Positions 1-5,935 of a stretch of 42,813 nucleotides of DNA are shown piece by piece. The position numbers and the translations under genes are program-made. The notes beneath the pieces were generated by a model. That model saw only the letters and a program-made list of their open reading frames with translations, was not told the origin of the DNA and searched no databases. The number at the start of each line of letters is the position of its first letter. Position 1 is the first letter of the stretch. The stretch comes from Oscillospiraceae bacterium (lineage in GTDB: Bacteria; Bacillota; Clostridia; Oscillospirales; Oscillospiraceae), in assembly GCA_021771265.1 (NCBI GenBank), contig JAETPK010000009.1:1-42813 (forward strand), in the 5' to 3' direction.

Positions 1-59
1 CCGGAGGCGGAGAAGGCCATGGTGCCGATCAGCTCCAAAATGAGGATAAATATTTCCAT
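1..59 (-). CDS. TRIC/UPF0126-family membrane protein, 5' fragment (runs off window)
   Basis: The first 19 codons of a leftward gene lie at the window edge. They read M-E-I-F-I-L-I-L-E-L-I-G-T-M-A-F-S-A-S, which matches the E-L-I-G-T-x-A-F-x-x-S-G opening of the first repeat of bacterial TRIC-like (UPF0126, YicG) proteins. Known members are small polytopic membrane proteins built from two three-helix repeats, thought to pass cations or glycine. An AGGAG lies about 8 nt upstream of the ATG, which supports the start. The gene follows the 146-residue membrane protein by 30 nt and is probably co-transcribed with it and the LysR gene. Only the first membrane helix is visible, so the family call rests on a short motif. 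Confidence 0.55.
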   Translation of the reverse strand, partial: MEIFILILELIGTMAFSAS

Positions 60-89
60 AAAAGAAGCTCCTGCAATGAAAAAATCGTT

Positions 90-530
90 TCAGACGGACA
101 TCAGCGCATGGAAGATAAAATGGGCCAGCAGCCCGGCGTTGACCATGTGGAGCACTCCCGGGACAGCGCCGGTCCAGCGGCGGCCCATCCAGCCCCGGAC
201 CGCCGTCCACAGGCCCAGCCCCGCCAGCAGTAAGGGCACCAGCCCTATCAGCAGAAACAGCACTACCATCAGGGGAGCGACCGGACTCTCCGAAAGCAGG
301 GCAATCACCGGACGGAACAGCAGCGCGGGACCCATCACCAGCCCCACGGCTGCCAGGATATAGAGATGGGTCACCGCCTCCATGGCGTTGTACAGCGCCG
401 ACGGCTCGGCGCCATACTGGTAGCCGCAGGCTTCCCACATTATGTCCGTGGCCACGGTGCATATCAGCGCCGTGACGGTGAAGATGCCGTAGGCCCACAG
501 CGGGGCCGTCAGGACGCGGCGTTTGATCAT
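90..530 (-). CDS. small polytopic membrane protein, unknown function
   Basis: This 146-residue protein (starting MIKRRVL) has about four hydrophobic segments, near residues 10-28, 52-72, 84-108 and 125-143, with short charged loops. I do not recognise the family. The start is the ATG at 530, which overlaps the stop of the LysR gene as ATGA and has an AGGAGAGG five bases upstream, so translational coupling is likely. A longer in-frame reading from 602 would lie inside the LysR gene and is not credible. The downstream neighbour is a TRIC-like channel gene. The position suggests a membrane function controlled by or co-expressed with the regulator, but nothing in the sequence shows a substrate. 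Confidence 0.7.
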   Translation of the reverse strand: MIKRRVLTAPLWAYGIFTVTALICTVATDIMWEACGYQYGAEPSALYNAMEAVTHLYILAAVGLVMGPALLFRPVIALLSESPVAPLMVVLFLLIGLVPLLLAGLGLWTAVRGWMGRRWTGAVPGVLHMVNAGLLAHFIFHALMSV

Positions 531-1243
531 AGGGGCCTCTCCTGCACCATCTCCATGAAGGCGGAGGCCGCGGCGGTGGGGGCCACATCCCGCAGCGTGC
601 ACATGTCCACGCTGCGGGCGGGAATGGTGAAGTCTGTCTTCATGCTGGCCTTCCGCTCCAGCAGGATAAGGGGGAATCCCGCGATCTCCTGGCGGGTGTG
701 GGCATGGTCAAAGTCGCAGGGGTACTGGCTCCCTGCCACGAAGACGGAGTGGGTGGAAAAGCAGGGCCAGCTGTCCACGGCGCTGTCATCGGGGGAGGAG
801 GCGAAGGCGATGTCCACGGCGCCGGATTTCAAAAGGCTCAGCACCTTGGCGCTGCGGCCGCTGATGATCTTCAGCCGGATACCGGGGTGCTGACGGTGGA
901 ACTCATCCAGATACGGGGTCAGAAACCAGCTGGTGACGGTGTCGCTGGCGCCGATGACCAGCGTGCCCAACAGCAGCTGCTGAGCCTGGGACAGCTTGTC
1001 CTCTCCGGTGGCGATGAGGCCCAGGGCGCTGCGGACATATTGATAGAGCATCTGCCCCTCCCCGGTCAGCGTGACGCCCCGGGGACTGCGGGCAAACAAG
1101 CGGGCCTGGAGCGCGGTCTCCAGCTGTTTGATGGACTGGCTCACCGCCGACTGGGAAATATAGAGGTTTTTCGCGGCCACGGAGATGTTGCCGGTCTCGG
1201 CTACCTCCTTGAACACGCGGTATAATTCCAGCTTAACTGCCAT
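527..1243 (-). CDS. LysR-type transcriptional regulator with internal deletion in the effector domain
   Basis: The N-terminal winged helix-turn-helix is intact: residues 1-60 carry the A-A-K-N-L-Y-I-S-Q-S-A-V-S-Q-S-I-K-Q-L-E core of the LysR family. A linker helix and the first half of the effector-binding domain follow (GTLVIGASDTVTSWFLTPYL from about residue 93). The protein has only 238 residues, against about 290-300 for the family. The very C-terminus (IPARS-V-D-M-C-T-L-R-D-V-A-P-T-A-A-A-S-A-F) still looks like a LysR end, but it joins directly after PLILLERKAS, so about 55 residues seem to be missing in frame. An AGGAGG precedes the ATG at 1243. It is the first gene of a leftward operon, and its own promoter overlaps a palindrome, so autoregulation is plausible. 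DNA binding is likely retained, while effector response may be altered. Confidence 0.88.
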   Translation of the reverse strand: MAVKLELYRVFKEVAETGNISVAAKNLYISQSAVSQSIKQLETALQARLFARSPRGVTLTGEGQMLYQYVRSALGLIATGEDKLSQAQQLLLGTLVIGASDTVTSWFLTPYLDEFHRQHPGIRLKIISGRSAKVLSLLKSGAVDIAFASSPDDSAVDSWPCFSTHSVFVAGSQYPCDFDHAHTRQEIAGFPLILLERKASMKTDFTIPARSVDMCTLRDVAPTAAASAFMEMVQERPL

Positions 1244-1269
1244 GACATTCCCTCCTGCAATTAGGAAAA

Positions 1270-1295
1270 CTTATTATAGGCAATTTTATTATAAG
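1270..1295. promoter_or_regulatory. LysR-type operator candidate (imperfect palindrome)
   Basis: A 26-bp interrupted palindrome lies 26 nt upstream of the LysR start. Its arms are CTTATTATA and TATTATAAG, and eight of nine arm positions are symmetric. It overlaps the -10 box of the leftward promoter. LysR proteins usually bind such AT-rich dyads near their own promoters, so this is a likely autoregulatory site. It also sits between divergent promoters and could affect the HAD gene. Confidence 0.5.
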
Positions 1296-1316
1296 CGGAC
1301 GGAGGGAGAAAGGCAA
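1288..1316 (-). promoter_or_regulatory. sigma-A promoter for the LysR operon
   Basis: Read leftward, TTGCCT (1316-1311) and TATAAT (1293-1288) are separated by 17 nt, close to the housekeeping consensus. The -10 box lies inside the palindromic operator candidate. The start codon is about 45 nt downstream. Confidence 0.65.
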
Positions 1317-1343
1317 CAGCATTGCGAAATTTTCGGGAATCCT

Positions 1344-1371
1344 TTGCAAATCGCGGCGATTTTGCTATACT
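1344..1371 (+). promoter_or_regulatory. sigma-A promoter for the HAD-ymdB-ybaK-sbcD operon
   Basis: TTGCAA and TATACT are separated by 16 nt and lie 33 nt upstream of the HAD start codon. The promoter is divergent from that of the LysR gene, with about 30 nt between the two -35 boxes. Confidence 0.6.
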
Positions 1372-1403
1372 AATACGCGATCAAAATCAAAAGGAGAAGG
1401 CCT

Positions 1404-2033
1404 ATGCGCTACGATAACATCATCTGGGATTTTGACGGGACTCTGTTCGACACGTATCCCGCCATGTGCCGGGACCTGCGCCTGACCATGGAGCGGCTGG
1501 GATATTCCTTCACGGAGGCGGAACTGCTGGCGCACTTCACCGTCTCCCGGGGCGAGGTGCTGGCCTACTGCGCGGACAGGACCGGCATAACGGCCCAAGA
1601 GGTGGACCGGGTCTACCGGGCCTGGGTGACGGAGCATGGGCAGCCTCAGGCCAAGCCCTTTCCGGGGGTGCCGGAATTTCTGGCCCGATTCCAGGCGGCG
1701 GGCGGGAGAAACTTTATCTTTACCCACCGCAGCGGCTCCGTCCACGATTATCTGGCCGGCGCGGGACTGACGGCGTATTTCACGGAGGTCACCTCCGCCG
1801 GGACCACCTTCGCCCGGAAGCCGGAGCCGGCGGGCAACCTGTACCTGATGGAAAAATACGGCCTGGACCCCCGCAGGACCCTGGCGGTAGGGGACCGGGA
1901 GCTGGATATCCTGGCGGGGAAGCGGGCCGGAGCGGATGCCTGCCTGTTTTCCAAAGGCACCGGAGAGCCGGCGGCGGACTATGTCATCGCGGACCTTTCC
2001 GGGCTGGACGCCCTGGTGGGTCTGAACGGATAA
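1404..2033 (+). CDS. HAD-superfamily phosphatase (phosphoglycolate phosphatase-like)
   Basis: The 209-residue protein has the haloacid dehalogenase signature: DFDGT at residues 9-13 (nucleophile Asp9, acid/base Asp11), the Thr of FTHRS near residue 106, the Lys of RKPEP near 138 and GDRELD near 161. A helical cap of subfamily I type lies between the first two motifs. Such enzymes hydrolyse small phosphomonoesters in the cytoplasm. The overall pattern is nearest to phosphoglycolate phosphatase or beta-phosphoglucomutase-like proteins, and the substrate cannot be read from the sequence. An AGGAG precedes the ATG. The ymdB-like gene follows after 10 nt, so the two are co-transcribed. Confidence 0.88.
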   Translation: MRYDNIIWDFDGTLFDTYPAMCRDLRLTMERLGYSFTEAELLAHFTVSRGEVLAYCADRTGITAQEVDRVYRAWVTEHGQPQAKPFPGVPEFLARFQAAGGRNFIFTHRSGSVHDYLAGAGLTAYFTEVTSAGTTFARKPEPAGNLYLMEKYGLDPRRTLAVGDRELDILAGKRAGADACLFSKGTGEPAADYVIADLSGLDALVGLNG

Positions 2034-2043
2034 AGGAGGACCC

Positions 2044-2817
2044 ATGGAATACCACATTTTAGCGGTGGGCGACGTGGTGGGAGAGCCGGGGCTCAAGCAC
2101 CTGGAAAAAAACCTGCGCCCTCTGAAAAAACTGAAAAACATCGCCTTTACCGTGGTGAATGGTGAAAACGCCTCCGGCGTGGGGGTGACGGAGGAGCAGG
2201 CCTGGCGCATTTACGACGCCGGGGCCGACGCCGTGACCCTGGGCAACCACACCTTCGGCAAGATGCAGATCAAAACCATGCTGGAGGACACGCCCTGGCT
2301 GCTGCGGCCCGCCAACTACTCCGGCCGGGCGCCGGGACACGGCTGCGGCATATTCGATCTGGGCACCGTTCGGGTGCGGGTGGTGAACCTCATCGGCCGC
2401 TGCGGCCTGGACTGGAAGGCGGCGGACCCCTTCACCACGGCGGACCGCCTGCTGAAGGAGGGGGAGGCGGACTTCACGTTGGTGGACTTCCACGCGGAGG
2501 CCACCAGCGAAAAGCTGGCCCTGAGCTACTACCTGGACGGTCGGGTGTCCGCCCTGTGGGGCACCCACACCCATGTGCCCACCGCCGATGAGCGGGTCTG
2601 CCCCAAGGGCACCGGCTATTTGACGGACCTGGGCATGACCGGCCCTATTGAATCCGTGCTGGGCATCGAGCCCCGGCAGTCGGTGGAGAGCTTCCTGGGC
2701 GGACTGCCGGGCCGCTACCGCCCGGCGGAGGGCCCCTGTAAGCTCCAGGGGGCCGTGTTCACCCTGGACAGCGCCACGGGGCTGTGCACCGCCGTGGAGC
2801 GCATCGACATCCGGTAA
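2044..2817 (+). CDS. ymdB: YmdB-family metallophosphoesterase (2',3'-cyclic nucleotide phosphodiesterase)
   Basis: The 257-residue protein carries the YmdB/DR1281 metal site: GD at 9-10, NGEN at 39-42, GNH at 67-69, DFHAE at 148-152 and GTHTH at 173-177. In Bacillus, YmdB hydrolyses cyclic nucleotides, influences biofilm gene expression and is encoded beside rny. Here rny lies about 18 kb away in the same window, so the pair has been separated. Length matches the family (about 260). The gene is the second of a four-gene operon and has an AAAGGAGG five bases before its ATG. The identification is firm, while the in vivo substrate is inferred from relatives. Confidence 0.92.
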   Translation: MEYHILAVGDVVGEPGLKHLEKNLRPLKKLKNIAFTVVNGENASGVGVTEEQAWRIYDAGADAVTLGNHTFGKMQIKTMLEDTPWLLRPANYSGRAPGHGCGIFDLGTVRVRVVNLIGRCGLDWKAADPFTTADRLLKEGEADFTLVDFHAEATSEKLALSYYLDGRVSALWGTHTHVPTADERVCPKGTGYLTDLGMTGPIESVLGIEPRQSVESFLGGLPGRYRPAEGPCKLQGAVFTLDSATGLCTAVERIDIR

Positions 2818-2852
2818 AACCAATTATTTTTTATAGAGAGAAGGAACCAATC

Positions 2853-3335
2853 ATGTCTATCCAGAAAGTCAGAGCGTATTTTGAGCAGTTCGGCATCGCC
2901 GACCGTATCCGGGAGTTCGACGTATCCTCCGCCACGGTGGAGCTGGCGGCGGTGGCCGTGGGGGTGGAGGGCGCCCGCATCGCCAAAAGCCTCAGCTTCA
3001 AGGTGGATGACCAGCCCATCATCATCGTGGTGGCCGGCGACGCCAAGGTGGACAACAGCGCCTATAAAAAGCAGTTCCACACCAAGGCCAAGATGCTCAC
3101 CCATGAGGAGGCCCACGAGCTTATCGGCCATGATGTGGGCGGCGTGTGCTCCTTTGCCCTGCCGGAGAATGTGAAGGTGTACCTGGATGTTTCCATGAAG
3201 CGGTTCGACACCGTGTTTCCCGCCGCCGGCAGCAGCAACAGCGCTATCGAGATGACCTGTGACGAGCTGGAAAAATACTCCTCCAACTTCGTGGAATGGG
3301 TGGATGTGTGCAAGGGCTGGCGGGAACAGGCGTGA
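2853..3335 (+). CDS. YbaK/EbsC/ProX-family aminoacyl-tRNA deacylase
   Basis: The 160-residue protein matches the YbaK fold: RIAKSLSFK around residues 42-50 with the conserved Lys45, IIIVVAGDAKVD near 55-66 and the glycine-rich GSSN near 128. Family members hydrolyse tRNA mischarged with Cys, Ala or similar amino acids, often on tRNA-Pro. The ProRS in this window is of the type without an internal editing domain, so a free-standing editing enzyme fits. The start at 2853 follows GAGAGAAGG at a suitable distance; an in-frame ATG at 2784 would overlap ymdB and has no reason to be used. It lies 35 nt after ymdB in the same operon. Which mischarged species it clears is unknown. Confidence 0.88.
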   Translation: MSIQKVRAYFEQFGIADRIREFDVSSATVELAAVAVGVEGARIAKSLSFKVDDQPIIIVVAGDAKVDNSAYKKQFHTKAKMLTHEEAHELIGHDVGGVCSFALPENVKVYLDVSMKRFDTVFPAAGSSNSAIEMTCDELEKYSSNFVEWVDVCKGWREQA

Positions 3336-3371
3336 GAAAAGCACTGTTTGGAGGATGAAGGGAGGCCGGTC

Positions 3372-4469
3372 ATGTTAAAATTCATCCATGGAGCCGATCT
3401 CCATCTGGACAGTTCCTTTGGCGCCCTGCCGGCGGAAAAGGCGGCTGCCCGGCGGCGGGAGAGCCGCCAGCTGGCCGCCCGCATGGCGGACTACGTGCGG
3501 GAAAATGACATCGACCTGGTGCTGTTGGCGGGAGACCTGTTTGACAGCGCCAATGCGTTTCGGGAGTCCGGGGAGCAGCTGGCCAAGGCCCTGGAGCGGA
3601 TGGAGGTGCCGGTGTGCATTGCCCCGGGCAACCACGACCCCTATGTGCCCGGCGGCGTGTGGGGAAGCGTGCGCTGGCCGGAAAATGTCTGTATTTTCCA
3701 AAAGAACACCATGACGTCTGTAGAGCTGCCCCGGTGGAACGCCGTGGTCCACGGCGCCGCTTTCACGGGGCCGGAACAGGGGACCAGCCTGCTGGCGGGC
3801 TTTCACGCGCCGGCGGACGGACGGGTCCACCTGGGCCTGCTCCACGGGGAGACGGAAGCGGCGGAGAGCCGCTACGACCCGCTGAGCGGAGCGGAGATCG
3901 CCGCCAGCGGCCTTGCCTATCTGGCGCTGGGCCACATTCACAAGCGGGGCCAAAAGCAGTACGGAGACACCCTGTGCGCCTGGCCCGGCTGCCCGGAGGG
4001 GCGGGGCTTTGACGAGCTGGGAGAGAAGGGCTTTTACGAGGGGACCGTCGCGGACAGCGGCGCCGTGTCGCTGCGGTTCGTCCCCTTTGCCCGCCACCGC
4101 TACGAGGTGGTGACGGTGGATGTCACCGGACAGGCGCCCCTGGCCGCTGTGGAGGCGGCGCTGCCCGCCCAGGGAACGGAGGGGGACCTGTACCGCGTCC
4201 TGCTGACGGGGGAGACCGGCGAGGGCGGCGGAGACGCGGCGGCTGTCCGGGAGGCTCTGGCGGACCGGTTTTACGCCCTGGAGGTCCGGGACAATACCCG
4301 CATGGCGGAGGATGTGTGGCGCCGGGCGGGGGAGGACTCCCTGCGGGGGCTGTTCCTGCGGGCTCTGCGGGAGAAGCTGGACGCGGCTTCTGATGAGGCG
4401 GAGCGGGAGACCATCGTCCGGGCGGCCAGATTCGGCCTTGCGGCGCTGGACCACCGGGACCTGGGATAA
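3372..4469 (+). CDS. SbcD/YhaO-like DNA repair exonuclease (calcineurin-like phosphoesterase)
   Basis: The 365-residue protein has the Mre11/SbcD phosphoesterase motifs: GADLHLDS (residues 7-14), LAGDLFDS (52-59), APGNHDPY (84-91), LLHGE near 163 and ALGHIHK near 193. The C-terminal 130 residues resemble the capping region of YhaO. The nuclease normally works with a Rad50/SbcC/YhaN-type ATPase at DNA ends. No such gene follows: the gene is closed by a strong terminator and a gene on the other strand. GGGAGG lies six bases before the ATG at 3372, which decides that start over the upstream in-frame ATG at 3348. It is the last gene of the operon. Confidence 0.85.
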   Translation: MLKFIHGADLHLDSSFGALPAEKAAARRRESRQLAARMADYVRENDIDLVLLAGDLFDSANAFRESGEQLAKALERMEVPVCIAPGNHDPYVPGGVWGSVRWPENVCIFQKNTMTSVELPRWNAVVHGAAFTGPEQGTSLLAGFHAPADGRVHLGLLHGETEAAESRYDPLSGAEIAASGLAYLALGHIHKRGQKQYGDTLCAWPGCPEGRGFDELGEKGFYEGTVADSGAVSLRFVPFARHRYEVVTVDVTGQAPLAAVEAALPAQGTEGDLYRVLLTGETGEGGGDAAAVREALADRFYALEVRDNTRMAEDVWRRAGEDSLRGLFLRALREKLDAASDEAERETIVRAARFGLAALDHRDLG

Positions 4470-4490
4470 GGGGATCTGGATAAGAGAATC

Positions 4491-4530
4491 AGGACCGCGC
4501 CGCTGTCAGCGGCGCGGTCCTGTGTTTATT
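4491..4530 (+). terminator. intrinsic terminator after sbcD-like gene
   Basis: The self-complementary arms AGGACCGCGCCGC and GCGGCGCGGTCCT form a 13-bp GC-rich stem, followed by a broken T-run (tgtgtttatttct). It ends the operon starting at 1404. The T-run covers the last codons of the opposite-strand XRE gene. Confidence 0.8.
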
Positions 4531-4849
4531 TCTGTTCAGAAAGCCAGGAGAGAAAGCTCTCCGCCAGGTCCAGCTGCTTGTCATCCATCACCCGGAGACG
4601 CTCCGCGATGTCCTTCCAGCGTTCGCCCTCATGCCGGGCGGTGCCGACTAAAAATTCGTCAGGCGTGGTGTCCAGCGCGATGGCAAGGCGCATGATGACC
4701 TCTGTGGAGGGGATGGAGCGGGCATGCTCAATATTAGAGACATATTGATCGCTGATCTCTGCGAGTTCAGCAAGTTTGGCCTGTTTTAACTTTTTCCTTT
4801 TCCGACAGCGGACAATCCGCTGACCAATCAGGGCATAATCCAACTCCAT
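4526..4849 (-). CDS. XRE-family helix-turn-helix regulator
   Basis: This is a 107-residue single-domain Cro/CI-type repressor. Residues 8-64 hold the helix-turn-helix, with QAKLAELAEISDQYVSNIEH as the core and the typical LAIALDTTPDEFL end. The last 40 residues are helical and charged and may dimerise. The start is the ATG at 4849, with GGAGG eight bases upstream; an in-frame ATG at 4864 overlaps that ribosome site and is unlikely. The protein is transcribed away from a two-gene unit whose promoter contains a palindrome, and another palindrome lies just upstream of its own start. This arrangement is typical of phage or integrative-element repressors, but no integrase is nearby. Confidence 0.87.
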   Translation of the reverse strand: MELDYALIGQRIVRCRKRKKLKQAKLAELAEISDQYVSNIEHARSIPSTEVIMRLAIALDTTPDEFLVGTARHEGERWKDIAERLRVMDDKQLDLAESFLSWLSEQK

Positions 4850-4864
4850 ACAGGCCACCTCCAT

Positions 4865-4882
4865 TATGATGGAAGTATCATA
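4865..4882. promoter_or_regulatory. palindromic operator candidate upstream of XRE gene
   Basis: TATGAT-N6-ATCATA is a perfect 6-bp dyad 15 bp upstream of the XRE start codon. It is close enough to overlap the start region of the leftward transcript, so autoregulation is likely. Confidence 0.45.
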
Positions 4883-4930
4883 CCCAGAATCGGCTAAAAT
4901 CTAGAATGGATTTAAAGTGTAAAAATATAC

Positions 4931-4959
4931 TTGACATTATAATTATTTAAAATTATAGT
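4931..4959 (+). promoter_or_regulatory. strong promoter with palindromic operator in the spacer
   Basis: TTGACA and TATAGT are separated by 17 nt. The spacer and -10 box contain the perfect dyad TATAATT-N6-AATTATA (4938-4957). A bound repressor would block polymerase, and the adjacent divergent XRE protein is the obvious candidate. The promoter drives the 49-residue ORF and the membrane protein. This stretch is much more AT-rich than its surroundings. Confidence 0.7.
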
Positions 4960-4999
4960 TTAGTTATAAACTTGAAATAAGGGGAAATAGGGGAACGCT

Positions 5000-5149
5000 A
5001 TGTATAAAGAGATGTATTACCACCTGTTCAACGCCATTACAGACGCGATGAAGCTGATGAGCCAGGAGCGGTTCAGCGAGGCATTCCATCTGCTGGAAAA
5101 CGCCCAGCGGGCCACTGAGGAGATCTATCTGGACGGGGAAGAGACATGA
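5000..5149 (+). CDS. 49-residue conserved-type small protein
   Basis: A short ORF starting MYKEMYYHLFNAITDAMKL and ending LLENAQRATEEIYLDGEET is preceded by a purine-rich ribosome site (AAATAGGGGAACGCT). It is probably all-helical and amphipathic. Similar tiny proteins (YYHLFNAxTDA...AQxxTEEIYI) occur beside XRE genes in phages and integrative elements of clostridia; that comparison is from memory. The stop overlaps the next ATG (ATGA), so it is coupled with the downstream membrane protein. Function unknown. Confidence 0.7.
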   Translation: MYKEMYYHLFNAITDAMKLMSQERFSEAFHLLENAQRATEEIYLDGEET

Positions 5150-5478
5150 GGACCAAGACCCCTGCCTGGACAGGGCAGATCTTTGCGATCCTCACCATCA
5201 TCGGGGTCACTGTGCCCTATGTGGAAGTGAACGGAGAGCTTTTCTCCCTGTTTCAAACACTGAGTCTGGCGGGGTCTGAGCCTCGGGCGTGGGCGCTCAT
5301 TGCCGCGTGCTTCCTGTGCGTGCTGGCGGCACTGGGCGGTGATTGGCTGCTCTTTTTGGTCGCCGGCGGGTACGCGGCGTGTTATATGGGAGCGGTCGTG
5401 GGCGCCATGTGGTATGTGATCGGGCTAAAGCCCATGCTCCAGCATTTGCGGCCCGGAGCCCGGTTTTCCATCCCGTAG
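5146..5478 (+). CDS. small membrane protein, unknown function
   Basis: This 110-residue protein has about three hydrophobic segments (residues 10-27, 48-66 and 67-93) and a short C-terminal tail. I do not recognise the family. It starts by an ATGA overlap with the 49-residue gene and shares its repressible promoter. After the stop, another reading frame (about 5483-5555) encodes a plausible protein tail (LLAFWKELGYLPDPWDGE), so a frameshift or a lost extension is possible. The pair with the XRE gene resembles a regulatory leftover of a mobile element. Confidence 0.6.
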   Translation: MRTKTPAWTGQIFAILTIIGVTVPYVEVNGELFSLFQTLSLAGSEPRAWALIAACFLCVLAALGGDWLLFLVAGGYAACYMGAVVGAMWYVIGLKPMLQHLRPGARFSIP

Positions 5479-5618
5479 ACCGTGTGCTTCACAGAGAGCT
5501 GCTTGCCTTCTGGAAGGAACTCGGGTATCTGCCGGATCCCTGGGACGGAGAGTGACATTTTGCCCACGGGCGGGCCGGAACCCGGGAAAACCCCGGCGGT
5601 TTCCCAGAAGTTTCCCCC
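5479..5618 (+). other. spacer with possible coding remnant
   Basis: No well-supported gene lies between the membrane protein and the thrS promoter. A stretch from a possible GTG at 5483 to the TGA at 5553-5555 reads MLHRELLAFWKELGYLPDPWDGE with reasonable codon use but without a ribosome site. A GC-rich dyad (GGGAAAACC/GGTTTCCC) at about 5584-5605 could act as a weak terminator just before the thrS promoter. Confidence 0.3.
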
Positions 5619-5647
5619 TTGACAAAGGAAAAATGAAGTGCTATATT
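5619..5647 (+). promoter_or_regulatory. sigma-A promoter for thrS
   Basis: TTGACA and TATATT are separated by exactly 17 nt. The T-box leader starts just downstream, giving an untranslated leader of about 280 nt. Confidence 0.8.
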
Positions 5648-5654
5648 GAGCCTT

Positions 5655-5910
5655 AATCTGATAAAAAGGCTTTGAAAAGGACGCTGTCCGGGAAAGACCG
5701 CAGAGAGGGGCCGCCGCTGGCTGTAAGCGGCCCTGGCCGGAACCGGGACCAGTCACCGCCTTGGAGCCGCCCACCGATATGTAGGCTGGGACGGGACCTC
5801 CCGTTACAGAGGACACGAGCGGCGCTCTTTTGAGCGCAAGCAGGGTGGAACCGTGGAATACGTTTTCGTATCTCACCCCTGATTTTCGTCAGGGGTGGGA
5901 TTTTTTTCAC
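5655..5910 (+). promoter_or_regulatory. T-box leader controlling thrS
   Basis: The leader contains the T-box core AGGGTGGAACCGTGG (5842-5856), which pairs with the acceptor end of uncharged tRNA. An intrinsic terminator follows: CACCCCTGA (5874-5882) and TCAGGGGTG (5889-5897), then seven Ts. Upstream are a stem-I-like region with a GCTGTAAGC loop and ACC triplets (5742, 5748, 5755), one of which should be the threonine specifier. In this well-known mechanism uncharged tRNA-Thr stabilises the antiterminator and allows thrS transcription. I could not fix the specifier position by eye. Confidence 0.92.
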
Positions 5911-5935
5911 CCCTCGCCAAAAGGAGGAACACACA

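Noticed and set aside
2059-2823. 254-residue antisense ORF opposite ymdB
   Set aside because: Shadow translation rich in Gly, His and Arg with no start signal. The forward gene has full YmdB motifs.
5343-5555. 70-residue ORF overlapping the membrane protein
   Set aside because: Its first part is Arg-rich shadow translation of the membrane protein. Only the last 20 residues look protein-like and are reported as a possible remnant.
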